64,000 nucleotides of DNA, from the NCBI RefSeq assembly GCF_003025005.1, contig NZ_PVSS01000004.1:124001-188000 (forward strand). The letters are read 5' to 3'. The position numbers and the translations under genes were made by a program. The notes under the pieces are model-generated. The model made no database searches. It saw only the letters and a list, made by a program, of their open reading frames with translations, and was not told where the DNA came from. Each line of letters begins with the position of its first letter. Position 1 is the stretch's first letter. The DNA is from Brumimicrobium mesophilum. GTDB taxonomy: Bacteria > Bacteroidota > Bacteroidia > Flavobacteriales_D > Crocinitomicaceae. Below are positions 51,171 to 60,656 of the stretch, in pieces.

Positions 51171-51510
51171 TTTTATTGTTTGATGTTTTTTTGATTTTGT
51201 ATTCAAACTGTAACACTCTTAAATTCCACAAGGTCAGTGTTTGTACAGCTGTTATTTTTTCATTTTCTGAACTAACAACCAACTTATCTCTAAATGAAGA
51301 AATGAACTTAGTCCAGATGTTTTCTTTAGAATCATTCAATAGAAAGTAAAAACCACTGTCACCAACCTTTTTACCTGATGAATTTAAAATAAGTTCACCA
51401 TTTTCCCCAATAATTGGATTTAAAATCACTGTTGCACTTCCATTAGGTAAAGGAAAAATGGCTTTTATACAATTATTAAATTTCAATGTCGTGATTTTTG
51501 AGGATTTCAT
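51154..51510 (-). CDS. Small orphan protein of unknown function
   Basis: Protein of 118 residues, no signal peptide or membrane helix, with strands in the middle (AIFPLPNGSATVILNPIIGE and NGELILNSSGKKVGDSGFYF). It overlaps the preceding gene by 35 nt and the next by 17 nt, so the three are co-translated. No family recognised. Confidence 0.55.
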   Translation of the reverse strand: MKSSKITTLKFNNCIKAIFPLPNGSATVILNPIIGENGELILNSSGKKVGDSGFYFLLNDSKENIWTKFISSFRDKLVVSSENEKITAVQTLTLWNLRVLQFEYKIKKTSNNKNGNNH

Positions 51511-52120
51511 TTATCTCTTCAGTTGTCAAAACTCTTTCAATTCGTTTCGGTACAACAACTCCCATTGGGTGACCGAAATTTAAATATTCTACCTCATAAA
51601 CTCGCCCTAAACTGTCAAATATTCTTTCGTATTCATCCCATTCATATCCGTTTAGGTCTGAATTTGTGATTACTTCATCTGAAGTAGAATATTTATCTAT
51701 TGTATCAGTAATGTCTAATGAATTATAGGAGAATATAGGGAATTTAGGTGTTTCTATGAATTCACATTCATTCCAATAGTTCAAATATTTGAAATGAATT
51801 TTTTGAAGCAGATTAAAATCCTTAATATTCATTAAATGGTAGATATCATTGAAATGAATCAATTGAATCTCATGATCCTTAATGATGTCTGCAGAAAATT
51901 CTATATTTAATTGATCAGATTTTGATATTGGCATTTTTCCAACGTCAAAACCAATCACCCTATTTATCAAGTCACCTTTTAATTCAACCCAATAATATTC
52001 TACATTATTTTTAATTCTTAATTTACGATATTCTGAATATTGTCCTTTATAAATTGCCTGAAATAATGATAACTTTCTGTTTTCACTCTTGACCTCCCCT
52101 TTAGAAATTCGAATAATCAT
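51476..52120 (-). CDS. Orphan protein of unknown function
   Basis: The ATG at 52120 (214 residues, MIIRISKGEVKSENRKLSLF) is preferred to the ATG at 52162, whose 14 extra residues are not protein-like. No signal peptide. Mixed alpha/beta with YYWVELKGDLINRVIGFDVG near 45-64, then NIEFSADIIKDHEIQLIHFN, and DSLGRVYEVEYLNFGHPMGV near the end. First gene of the overlapping cluster running to 50038. Family not recognised. Confidence 0.6.
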   Translation of the reverse strand: MIIRISKGEVKSENRKLSLFQAIYKGQYSEYRKLRIKNNVEYYWVELKGDLINRVIGFDVGKMPISKSDQLNIEFSADIIKDHEIQLIHFNDIYHLMNIKDFNLLQKIHFKYLNYWNECEFIETPKFPIFSYNSLDITDTIDKYSTSDEVITNSDLNGYEWDEYERIFDSLGRVYEVEYLNFGHPMGVVVPKRIERVLTTEEINEILKNHDIEI

Positions 52121-52202
52121 ATTCAATTGGTTTTTTCTTCTTAATTTAATTTGGCATATCAATTGAATTTAATTCTTTCAATGCAACATAACATATAAAA
52201 AT

Positions 52203-52236
52203 AATCCTGCTAAACATTTCCATATCTAGCAGGATT
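52203..52236 (-). terminator. Probable terminator of the eight-gene operon
   Basis: AATCCTGCTA pairs perfectly with TAGCAGGATT across 14 bases; on the minus strand a T-rich ATTATTTTTATA follows. It lies 135 nt after the dehydrogenase stop codon and before the orphan cluster, so it would separate the two units. Confidence 0.65.
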
Positions 52237-52313
52237 GATAAATTCCATCAATTACAATAAGTGCGTTTTGCAAAACGTCCCTACGTTTTATCTTCTTTTA
52301 ATGTTTATTCTAT

Positions 52314-52366
52314 TGAATATTTGAATCTTTCAATCTTTCAATTCTTGAATCTTTCAATTCTTAAAA
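52314..52366. repeat. Short-unit repeat TTGAATCTTTCAA
   Basis: Successive degenerate copies of TTGAATCTTTCAA(T/C) in 52314-52366, just downstream of the dehydrogenase gene. Palindromes such as CGTTTTGCAAAACG (52263-52276) lie beside it. Function unknown. Confidence 0.55.
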
Positions 52367-52370
52367 AATC

Positions 52371-53726
52371 CTATTTCACATAAACCGTTTTCCTGTTCAC
52401 AAACTCCATCATTCCATCTTTCGATAATTCTCTTCCGTATCCTGAAAGTTTCGTTCCTCCAAAAGGTAAACGAGCATCAGATTTTACGAGTTCGTTGATG
52501 AAATATGCTCCATCGCTCACTGAATCTGCGTAACTTAATGCCAATTCAACGTTTTCTGTACAAACAGTTACGCCCAATCCATATTTTGAATTTTCAGAAA
52601 GTTCGAAGGCGTGTTCGATAGATTTTGCCTTGATCATTGCTGCTAATGGACCAAAACTTTCTTCATCGAAAGCAGCCATTCCCGGTTCAACATTTCCTAA
52701 AATTGTTGGTTCATGATAACAACCATCTTGTTTTCCTCCATGAATTAATTTCGCTCCTTTGTCAATGGAGTTTTGAACTTGTTTTTGTAATTCTTCTGCT
52801 AAATCAAGACGTGCTAATGGTCCAATCGTAGTATCATCCTTCATTGGATCACCAGACTTTAAAGTTTTTACTGCTTCTGTAAATTTCTCTACAAATTCAT
52901 CATAAACACCTTCAAGAATGATAAAACGCTTTGCTGCAATACAACTTTGACCACAGTTCATCATTCTTGCTGTTAAGGCAGTTTTAACTGTTTTGTCGAT
53001 ATCCGCATCTTCCCAAACAATAAAGGCGTTGCTTCCGCCAAGTTCTAATAAAGATTTTTTAATGTGTTTACCAGCAATAGCAGCAACCGAAGAACCAGCT
53101 CGTTCACTTCCTGTTAAGGTGATGGCTTTTATTCCGTCGTGAGAAACAATCTGCTCAGTTACGTCGTGGTGTATAATTAGATTTTGGAATACATTTTCAG
53201 GATAACCTGCTTTTGTGAAAAGTTCTTCAATCAATTTGGCACTTCCAAAAACATTGGAAGAATGTTTCAAGAATCCAACATTTCCAGCTGTTAGGGTAGG
53301 AGCCGCAAACCTCAATACTTGCCAAAAGGGAAAGTTCCATGGCATGACAGCTAAAACTCCACCGATTGGGTTGTGCGCAACAAAACTTTTTGAAGCATCC
53401 GTTTCAATCATTTCATTGGCCAAAAATGCTTCCGCATTATCAGCATAATAATCACAAACAGTTGCACATTTTTTCACTTCGCCTCTTGATTCTGAAATTG
53501 GTTTTCCCATTTCCAATGTGATCATTTTGGCATATTCCTCAACATTCTCAAGCAATAATTTTCCAACATTTCTTAATAATGAACAACGTTCTTTCAATGG
53601 AACTTTCTTCCAAGTTTCAAATGCTTTTTGACTATTGTCTAATTTTGCAGCCAATTCTTCTTTAGAAATTGACTGGTACACTGCTATTTCTTCCCCATTG
53701 TAAGGGTTGATTGTTTTAAATTCCAT
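52371..53726 (-). CDS. NAD(P)-dependent semialdehyde dehydrogenase (succinate-semialdehyde type)
   Basis: Aldehyde dehydrogenase of 451 residues with Asn131 in PWNFPFW, catalytic Glu228 in LELGGSNAF, catalytic Cys262 in [11 protein letters not shown], and the end block [19 protein letters not shown]. It matches the short succinate-semialdehyde dehydrogenases (YneI/Sad and related), which oxidise succinate semialdehyde from GABA, or glutarate semialdehyde from 5-aminovalerate. It is the last gene of the eight-gene operon, 23 nt after the C45 gene. The partner aminotransferase is the first gene. The substrate depends on which diamine feeds the pathway. Confidence 0.88.
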   Translation of the reverse strand: MEFKTINPYNGEEIAVYQSISKEELAAKLDNSQKAFETWKKVPLKERCSLLRNVGKLLLENVEEYAKMITLEMGKPISESRGEVKKCATVCDYYADNAEAFLANEMIETDASKSFVAHNPIGGVLAVMPWNFPFWQVLRFAAPTLTAGNVGFLKHSSNVFGSAKLIEELFTKAGYPENVFQNLIIHHDVTEQIVSHDGIKAITLTGSERAGSSVAAIAGKHIKKSLLELGGSNAFIVWEDADIDKTVKTALTARMMNCGQSCIAAKRFIILEGVYDEFVEKFTEAVKTLKSGDPMKDDTTIGPLARLDLAEELQKQVQNSIDKGAKLIHGGKQDGCYHEPTILGNVEPGMAAFDEESFGPLAAMIKAKSIEHAFELSENSKYGLGVTVCTENVELALSYADSVSDGAYFINELVKSDARLPFGGTKLSGYGRELSKDGMMEFVNRKTVYVK

Positions 53727-53749
53727 TTCTTATAATTTAATTTTTTGTT

Positions 53750-54934
53750 TTAAATAGGCTTATTCCAATAATCTGAAACTGCATTCCATGCAACTTCACC
53801 TTTAGGCATTAATTGACGCCTAAGTTCATTTTGTTTTTCCACTGAATCATCATTTGATATGCTTTTCACCAAAGAATCTACTAAGGCCTCTTGCCATGTA
53901 TGAGGGTTTTCTACTATTCCGTCTTGATCATAAGCCACAGGAATTGATTTAGCATTTAATTTTTCTTTGTAACGGATTGTAATTCTTCCATCCTTAAAAT
54001 TGTCAAAACTTCTTTCCATTACAGCATTGGGCCACATCAATTTCATTCTCAATTTTTCTGGTTGATAAACTGCAGTAAATAATGTTCCAAAACTTTTCTG
54101 GAATTTGGTATTGTATAATGGTGTGTGTAAAAAAGCCTTCGCCAATTGATCTGCGGAAATATCTTTAGATTCTAGATAATTGTTGAGAAATTTATAGCGT
54201 TTTACAGTTTGATTAAATTTAGCATTTTCAGGCCAATAAACCGCTCCTTGGTGGTTAGTAGAAAAAGCAGCTGGTGTTACTATAGTTTTTCGATTAGGAG
54301 CGAACATTATGGTTTTCGTTTCCCCAGTTTTATCAACCACAGTAACGTTATACGACATGTGGCAAGGAATATTCTTTAATTCTATCACAGCCTCTTTGGT
54401 ATTAGAACAAAATTCCAAGACATACCTTAAAATAAACGGAATTCCAAAACCAAAACCAATTTCATTTCGACCTCCGAATGTCAAGGAAACACAGAGACCA
54501 TCTTCATTCATTCCATCAATTAAACCAATCAAGCAATCAGAGGATCCAATCACTTTTTTTGAATTCCACTTACTTAATAATAAAGTTCCTTCGAGTAAAT
54601 CGGGATGATAATCATAATTTCTAACCAATTGAATTTCATCAGTTTGTATTACTGCTTGTGCACATCCTCCAAAATAAGCGGGTGGTTGAAAACCTGTAAA
54701 AAATCGAGCAAGATCCTCATCAGAGTTCGTTATTTTACACAAATGCTGATAAGAATCCCAAAATTTAGGCATAAATTCTTTAAGCGCCTTTTCACACTTT
54801 TTAAGATCAGGAACGGACTTCGAAGTATTTGATAAAAACCAAGATCTATAACCTTCCCAGTAAGTATCAAATAACTTTTTCCATTTTCGTCCAGCCTTAG
54901 TTGGTTCAGAAACAGCTTTAAATTGTAAATGCAT
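53750..54934 (-). CDS. C45-family Ntn hydrolase/acyltransferase, copy A
   Basis: Protein of 394 residues. A 90-residue N-terminal part is followed by Cys91 in FGG-CAQAV, the expected autocatalytic nucleophile, then LVRNYDY near residues 103-109, GSSDCLIGLIDGMNEDGLCV and STNHQGAVYWPEN. This is the pattern of the acyl-CoA:6-aminopenicillanate acyltransferase/C45 family, Ntn enzymes that cut or exchange amide bonds after self-cleavage before the Cys. No signal peptide, so cytoplasmic. Copy B lies 107 nt upstream. In this operon it may release an amine or amino acid from an amide made by the ATP-grasp ligase (inference). Confidence 0.85.
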   Translation of the reverse strand: MHLQFKAVSEPTKAGRKWKKLFDTYWEGYRSWFLSNTSKSVPDLKKCEKALKEFMPKFWDSYQHLCKITNSDEDLARFFTGFQPPAYFGGCAQAVIQTDEIQLVRNYDYHPDLLEGTLLLSKWNSKKVIGSSDCLIGLIDGMNEDGLCVSLTFGGRNEIGFGFGIPFILRYVLEFCSNTKEAVIELKNIPCHMSYNVTVVDKTGETKTIMFAPNRKTIVTPAAFSTNHQGAVYWPENAKFNQTVKRYKFLNNYLESKDISADQLAKAFLHTPLYNTKFQKSFGTLFTAVYQPEKLRMKLMWPNAVMERSFDNFKDGRITIRYKEKLNAKSIPVAYDQDGIVENPHTWQEALVDSLVKSISNDDSVEKQNELRRQLMPKGEVAWNAVSDYWNKPI

Positions 54935-55041
54935 TAGTTGCTCAATTATTATAAATATTCTAGTTTCAAAATTTATTATTCTCTACTCTATTTTTTCAAA
55001 TAGGGCAGAGGTGTTCAAATTTAATTAGTGAAATGAATTAA

Positions 55042-56235
55042 TTAATATGAAATTGGTTCATTCCAAAAGTTTGCAATTTCGTGCCATTGAATAACTCCTT
55101 TTGGCATTAACTTTTCACGCAATTCTCTTTGTTTTGCTTTAGATTCTTTGCCAGCCATGCTTTTCACTAATGAATCCACAACTGCATCTTGCCAGTTGTA
55201 GGCACCTTCTGAAGTTGCTGTAACCGCAGGTGCAGAAATTGCTGGTGAAGTTTGAACAGCAGACTGCTCATAATAAATCGTGATTTGTTCTTCAACAAAA
55301 TTACTGAAACTTTGAACCATTTTGGCATTAGGCCATAAAAGCTGCATACTCTTTTTCTTGGGATGATACACGGACGTAAAAAGAGTTCCAAATCCTTCTC
55401 TAAATTTCGTGTTGTATAAAGGTGGGTGCAAGAAAGCTTTCGCTAACTCATCTGCTTTAACATCCTTCGATTTTAGGTAATTCTTAATGAAATTGTAACG
55501 TTTCATCGTTTGATTGAAAACAGCGTTTTCTGGCCAATCCACAGTACCTTGGTGATTTGTTGCGAATGGAATTTTCGAAACTTTTGGCGCTTTATCTGGT
55601 GCTAACATCACTGTTTTGGTTTCTCCTGTTTTATCTACAATGGTAACATTGTAAGACATATGTGAAGGTATACCTTTCAAGACTTTAACAGCCTCTTTAG
55701 TCGTTGTACAAAATTCTAAAACGTATCTCAGTATAAACGGAATTCCGAAACCATAGCCAACTTCCTTACGGCCTCCAAAAGTTAGAGAAACACAAAGACC
55801 TGAATTATTCATTCCATCCACTAAACCAATTAAGCAGTCAGAATTTCCCATTACTTTCTTTTTATTCCATTTGCTTAACAACAAAGTTCCTTCTAAAAGT
55901 TCAGCGGCATAATCATAATTTCTAACCAATTGAATTTCATCAGTATCAATTACAACTTGTGCACATGCACTAATATAAGCTGGTGGCTGAAAACCTGTAA
56001 GAAAACGAGCGATATCCGTATCTGCATTAGTTAATTTGCATAAATGAAGATAAGTGTCCCACATTTTCGGCATATATTTTTTTAGCGCTTCCTGAGAAGT
56101 TGCTAAATCAGGGGTCAATGGTGAATTCTGTGAATTAAACCATACCTTATATCCAGGCCAATATGAATCAAATAAATGTTTCCATTTTTCTCCTGCTTTG
56201 GAAGGTTCAGAAACAGCATCAAATCGTAATTGCAT
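55042..56235 (-). CDS. C45-family Ntn hydrolase/acyltransferase, copy B
   Basis: Protein of 397 residues, paralogous to copy A along the full length, with the nucleophile at the same place (Cys91 in ISA-CAQVV) and the same N-terminal 90 residues. Blocks shared with A include GFQPPAY before the Cys, LVRNYDYAAELLEGTLLLSK, SDCLIGLVDGMNNSGLCVSL and a GTVDWPEN block. A short Ala/Pro/Thr-rich insert near residues 333-348 (QTSPAISAPAVTATSE) is absent from A. The spacing to the ATP-grasp gene is 22 nt. Both copies keep the nucleophile, so both are probably active, perhaps on different substrates. Confidence 0.85.
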   Translation of the reverse strand: MQLRFDAVSEPSKAGEKWKHLFDSYWPGYKVWFNSQNSPLTPDLATSQEALKKYMPKMWDTYLHLCKLTNADTDIARFLTGFQPPAYISACAQVVIDTDEIQLVRNYDYAAELLEGTLLLSKWNKKKVMGNSDCLIGLVDGMNNSGLCVSLTFGGRKEVGYGFGIPFILRYVLEFCTTTKEAVKVLKGIPSHMSYNVTIVDKTGETKTVMLAPDKAPKVSKIPFATNHQGTVDWPENAVFNQTMKRYNFIKNYLKSKDVKADELAKAFLHPPLYNTKFREGFGTLFTSVYHPKKKSMQLLWPNAKMVQSFSNFVEEQITIYYEQSAVQTSPAISAPAVTATSEGAYNWQDAVVDSLVKSMAGKESKAKQRELREKLMPKGVIQWHEIANFWNEPISY

Positions 56236-56257
56236 CTTATTTTATTATTTAGTTTAT

Positions 56258-57883
56258 TTATTTTGTCAAGCTTCCTGTGAGAATTACTTTTTCTCTTCTG
56301 TCCTCAATTATTTGAGAAGAATATTGCGCGCGGATAGCTTTGATCCAGTTTTTAGCACGTTTGTTTAATTTAAAATCGTTTGTCATCATTCTACCTCGGG
56401 ATACAATGATTCCCATATCGGCACCCTCGTATAAATAATCTCCTTTTTTAGTGATATGTAAGAAAAAAGCTTCTTTTTCAGACTCAACAGCTCTTCTGTG
56501 ACTGTCCATTCTATCATATTGAATATGACCATTGTCAAACATTTTCCAAATTCCTGAGCGAGGAGCTTGAGAAACATATTCTATTGTATCTTCTGTATGT
56601 TTAATAATTAATTGACTCCAGCCGTCAAGGTTTTCTTGTTTGGCCCAACGTCTATTGATTTCATTAACGTTCAGTTTATATTCAACACCCATCCATTCCA
56701 AAATATGGAAAATAAACAGTGGCGCATCAGCCAAGGCAAATACAGCATGGTTAGTAATAGAACTAGCTCCGGTAACACGTGGATTTAATTCACCCAAATA
56801 AATTTCACCGTTGTCTTGGTCAATCAAGAAGTCCAATTCAAAATAACCTTTGTAGCCTTCTTTTCTCAATTGATCTCCGAAAAGTTGGGTATATTTCGCC
56901 GCTTTCTTTCGAATTTGTGGAGTAAATGCATCTGGATATATTTCATTACCACACCATCCTCCTTTATATGGAGTCATTTCTTTAAATCCAACCAACTCTG
57001 TCATTAATGGCGCTACAATTGTACCATGTCTAGTTACACAAGCCTCAATAGCAGAACCTCTACAATTGATTCGTTTCATGATTTTTACTTCATCTTCTTT
57101 AACGATTTCTTCTTCATGTTTTTTGAAATCTTCTTCATTGGTAATAAAGAATGTTGTATGACCCGAATCACCAAATGGAGTTTGAATCACTAAATCTTTA
57201 CCCAGATTTTTAGATATTTCACATAAATGATCATAATCATCAACTTTAGAAAGAACATAAGGAACACAAGCAACACCAGCTTTTTCGGCCAATCTATTCG
57301 TATTCACCTTATTGTCCATCATTGTTCTCATTTTCGCAGGAGGAAACATGATTTCTAAGCCAAGTTTTTTTGCTAATCTTTCCGTTTCTTCATCAAACAT
57401 TAAAAACATTGCTTTACCAGCTGTCCTTTTTGCTTTTCTTATATTGATGTAATCTTGAACTTCTGGATGTTGCAGCAAATAATTGTTGATGTCTTCAATT
57501 CCTGTGAAATCGTCGTGTGGCATTTCCTCTTTAGGAGAAAAAACATTTGGATGCTCACCATCGAAACATTCGATATAACTAATAAATTTAAAGCCTTTTA
57601 TCCATTCATCAGCACCAAGCATATTGAAGTTTGTAGCACTAATAAAATATAAAGGAGTTTCATTCTTATGAAAAAAACGTCTAATATCTGGAATACCATT
57701 AAGCACTTCAGGAACAGCCTTTCTCTTAGCAACTGTTTTCTTAACAGGAGCTTTTTTTGCCGCTGGTTTCTTCACAGTAACTTTTTTTGCAGTTGGTTTA
57801 CTATCTGCAGCTTTTTGAACTTTTGGTTTTTTAGCCGCAGGTTTTGTCACCTTCTTTGTTGTTGTAGTTTTCTTCGTAGCCAT
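56258..57883 (-). CDS. ATP-grasp ligase with Lys/Ala/Pro-rich N-terminal tail
   Basis: Protein of 541 residues. The first 57 residues are a histone H1-like tail (KKVTKPAAKKPKVQKAADSK, with repeated KKPAAKK). The body carries an ATP-grasp fold: LFLMFDEETERLAKKLGLEI near 170-190, NTNRLAEKAGVACVPYVL, DLVIQTPFGDSGHTTFFI (grasp lysine loop region), KIMKRINCRGSAIEACVTRH and FELDFLIDQDNGEIYLGELN then PRVTGASS, the metal-binding Glu/Asn set. Relatives are often labelled biotin carboxylase, but biotin-carboxylase signature and partners are absent. It most likely forms an amide or peptide-type bond between a carboxylate and an amine, using ATP. The tail may bind nucleic acid or acidic partners. Confidence 0.8.
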   Translation of the reverse strand: MATKKTTTTKKVTKPAAKKPKVQKAADSKPTAKKVTVKKPAAKKAPVKKTVAKRKAVPEVLNGIPDIRRFFHKNETPLYFISATNFNMLGADEWIKGFKFISYIECFDGEHPNVFSPKEEMPHDDFTGIEDINNYLLQHPEVQDYINIRKAKRTAGKAMFLMFDEETERLAKKLGLEIMFPPAKMRTMMDNKVNTNRLAEKAGVACVPYVLSKVDDYDHLCEISKNLGKDLVIQTPFGDSGHTTFFITNEEDFKKHEEEIVKEDEVKIMKRINCRGSAIEACVTRHGTIVAPLMTELVGFKEMTPYKGGWCGNEIYPDAFTPQIRKKAAKYTQLFGDQLRKEGYKGYFELDFLIDQDNGEIYLGELNPRVTGASSITNHAVFALADAPLFIFHILEWMGVEYKLNVNEINRRWAKQENLDGWSQLIIKHTEDTIEYVSQAPRSGIWKMFDNGHIQYDRMDSHRRAVESEKEAFFLHITKKGDYLYEGADMGIIVSRGRMMTNDFKLNKRAKNWIKAIRAQYSSQIIEDRREKVILTGSLTK

Positions 57884-57914
57884 ATATCTTTATTTTAATC
57901 GTTAAAGCAATTGT

Positions 57915-60653
57915 TTATTTTTTAGTCTTACCCTTTGACATCCCACCAATCGAGGTAATAACTTTGTGCCTGTCTAATACTTTTTCTTTAAAAACTCTGA
58001 TTCCTAAATCAGCTCGGTAACCATGAATTTCGCTGACATCTAATGCTGTCATGAAATTGATGATTTCTTGACTTATTACTTGACCTGGAACCAAAACTGG
58101 GAAACCAGGTGGATAAGGAATAACAAAAGTTGAAGCCACTAAATCTCTGCCTACGTTAATAATTTCTAGGCATTCATTTAATGGAACATATTCATAGTTA
58201 TTTTCATCATATGCTAAGAAAAATGCTTCTCTTAAATTACCTCCTGGAACTCCTGGAACAGCTTGAAAAGAACTATGGAAATAACTAAAGTCGGGGAGAG
58301 GCGGAACTTCTTTCGTTAATGAATGAATTCGTTTTTCTCTAATTTCAATTTCTTTATCATTTAATGACCTAAATTCTTCATCCAGTTCATCTGCAATTTT
58401 CAATAAGGCATTTGTTAAATAGGTAATACTTCCTTTCGTAGTCCCAATATTGGTCATAAAAAGTACAGTATTTCTTGAAGTTTTATTGATTTGGATATTA
58501 AATTTATCCATCAAATACCTATTTTTAAAGGTATCACCATCAACTCCGGTCTTACCAATATACAAGGTTATTTTTGTTGGATCTAGAACAAATTCATCAT
58601 TTGCCCATGCAGTATACATTCTATTCCAACCATTTTTCTTTGTGTAATATTCGTTTAAACCAGTTTCGCGAAATTTATTTGGGATGAAATCGCCTACTGT
58701 AAGCACGTCAAAATATTTACTTAAAAGTGGAGTATCATTAATCTTAGCCCTCAAAACCATTGCCATTTCTATACTCTTTTCTACTAGTTCAAATCCTTCT
58801 AGTTGAACTTGACGTCTACCAATATCCAAAGAAGCCAGCATTTGATAGTTTGGAGAAGTAGAGGTATGGGTCATATAAGCTTCAAGAAAAGTATTCTCGG
58901 TTTTTCTTCTAAAATCTTCATCCCAAATATGAATCATAGATCCTTGTCTAAAACTGCTTAAAGTTTTATGTGTACTCTGAGTAGCATATACTCGAATTCT
59001 TACTTTATCAGGATCAGGTAATAATGACTGCTCACCTTCTTTTAAGGTTTTAATGTACTCAGAATACTTCTTTTTGTATTTTGGACTGTTGTATCTTCTA
59101 TGTAGCTTTTTTGCTACATACATTCCAGTACGTTGTTTATAATCATATCCAAAACTTGCAAATGCAAACCAAGCTTCATCCCACAAAAAGATCATATCTG
59201 GTTTAATCGCAAGTACTTGTTCCATAACACGTTCCACGTTGTAAACTAAACCATCAAATGTACAGTTTGTTAACAAAAGCATTTTCACCTTGTGCAACCT
59301 ACCGGCATCCTGAAGTTGAAGTAATTTAGTTTTTATTTGTTCTAAAGGAACAGCTCCATACATTGAATATTCTTCGATTGGATAGGAGTCTAAGTAAACA
59401 GGATAGGCTCCTGCTAAAACCAATCCGTAATGATGAGATTTATGACAATCACGGTCAATCAACACCACATCATCCGGTTTAACCAAACCTTGCATTACGA
59501 TCTTGTTAGCAGTTGATGTTCCATTGGTTACAAAATAAGTGTGACAAGAACCGTAAGCATCCCTTGCCATTTCTTGTGCTTTTTTAAGCGGACCAGTTGG
59601 TTGCAATAAAGAATCTAATCCACCAGTTGTGGAAGAGGTTTCTGCCAAAAACATATTTCGGCCATAAAACTCTCCAAAATCATGAATCCATCTAGATTTA
59701 AATACAGAATTACCTCTAGAAATAGGCATGGCGTGAAAAATCCCTGTTGGCTTTTTACTGTATTCAACAAGTGCAGAAAAGAAAGGCGTATTATAGCGTT
59801 CTGCAATACCTCGCATAATTGTTAAATGCAATTCTTGGATATCTTCAGTTTGATAAAATATTCTTTTAAAATCTTTTATCGTACTGTCTTTAAGTAATCC
59901 TAAGGAGGTGTCTGTAACATAATATGCATCTAATTCCGGTCTGATTTCTCTAATTAAGCTTGCGACTATTGGACCTAGGTCTGTTTCGGATTTTAGTGAA
60001 TAATCATGTCTTGAAATCTTTCCAATATATGGTTTTATGACTTCAGAAATATTTTTTGATCGATAGGGTGGAGCATAACGAACCACCACTGCCTGAATAT
60101 TGTGATTAAATAATAAAGAAATCAGTCCATCCTGAAAAGAGCGCTGAACAACAACACCATAAGTAAATTTATCACTTGGAGAATGTAAATTCTTTAAGGT
60201 TTCTTTTAGTTTAAACTCTTCAATGTCAGAAACGTTATCAATAAAAAGTACTTCGAAATGATTTTTCCTAACGCTATTGTGATCCTCATGATTTTCGACA
60301 GAATCCATACTTTGTTCATCAAAATCAACATAGTCAGAATTACTTTTATAGCTATCTCCAACCAATTGTTTGGTGGTATCTTGAACCATATTGGCCAATG
60401 AAGCAAACTCTTCGGCTATAAAAGTTTTTTCTAATCTATTTAAACGTTCTTTTCCAGGAGAAGCGAAAAAACATTCCACTCCTTTCAAGTCCCTGAGTAG
60501 TTCCTCAATGCTCTGTTTGTGGTCCTTTTCATTTATCGAACCTTTATTGCAACGGGTTAATTCTGAGGTTTGAATCTTTAATTTATTCCAAAAATCAACA
60601 CGCAGTTGTCCAATATTATAATAAGGTGCACTTTTAGTTCTATTTTTCGTCAC
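57915..60653 (-). CDS. Orn/Lys/Arg decarboxylase family enzyme, long form
   Basis: Fold-type I PLP enzyme of 912 residues starting at GTG. A CheY-like wing-type N-terminal domain spans about 130-310 (FEVLFIDNVSDIEEF...). The core has TNGTSTANKIVMQGL near 376-390, DRDCHKSHHYG near 400-410, Asp492 in LWDEAWFAF, and PLP Lys563 in ATQSTHKTLSSFRQGSMIHI. PYPPGFPVLVPGQVIS is in the C-terminal domain. About 35 residues are inserted between the Asp and the Lys, and the protein is longer than E. coli AdiA/CadA/SpeC (711-756). It should make agmatine, cadaverine or putrescine; which amino acid is decarboxylated cannot be told. It is 31 nt before the ATP-grasp gene. Confidence 0.87.
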   Translation of the reverse strand: MTKNRTKSAPYYNIGQLRVDFWNKLKIQTSELTRCNKGSINEKDHKQSIEELLRDLKGVECFFASPGKERLNRLEKTFIAEEFASLANMVQDTTKQLVGDSYKSNSDYVDFDEQSMDSVENHEDHNSVRKNHFEVLFIDNVSDIEEFKLKETLKNLHSPSDKFTYGVVVQRSFQDGLISLLFNHNIQAVVVRYAPPYRSKNISEVIKPYIGKISRHDYSLKSETDLGPIVASLIREIRPELDAYYVTDTSLGLLKDSTIKDFKRIFYQTEDIQELHLTIMRGIAERYNTPFFSALVEYSKKPTGIFHAMPISRGNSVFKSRWIHDFGEFYGRNMFLAETSSTTGGLDSLLQPTGPLKKAQEMARDAYGSCHTYFVTNGTSTANKIVMQGLVKPDDVVLIDRDCHKSHHYGLVLAGAYPVYLDSYPIEEYSMYGAVPLEQIKTKLLQLQDAGRLHKVKMLLLTNCTFDGLVYNVERVMEQVLAIKPDMIFLWDEAWFAFASFGYDYKQRTGMYVAKKLHRRYNSPKYKKKYSEYIKTLKEGEQSLLPDPDKVRIRVYATQSTHKTLSSFRQGSMIHIWDEDFRRKTENTFLEAYMTHTSTSPNYQMLASLDIGRRQVQLEGFELVEKSIEMAMVLRAKINDTPLLSKYFDVLTVGDFIPNKFRETGLNEYYTKKNGWNRMYTAWANDEFVLDPTKITLYIGKTGVDGDTFKNRYLMDKFNIQINKTSRNTVLFMTNIGTTKGSITYLTNALLKIADELDEEFRSLNDKEIEIREKRIHSLTKEVPPLPDFSYFHSSFQAVPGVPGGNLREAFFLAYDENNYEYVPLNECLEIINVGRDLVASTFVIPYPPGFPVLVPGQVISQEIINFMTALDVSEIHGYRADLGIRVFKEKVLDRHKVITSIGGMSKGKTKK

Positions 60654-60656
60654 AAA

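Noticed and set aside
56258-57883. Biotin carboxylase subunit
   Set aside because: Has the ATP-grasp pattern, but no biotin carboxylase N-terminal domain, no biotin carrier protein and no carboxyltransferase in the neighbourhood; the operon content points to amide-bond chemistry.
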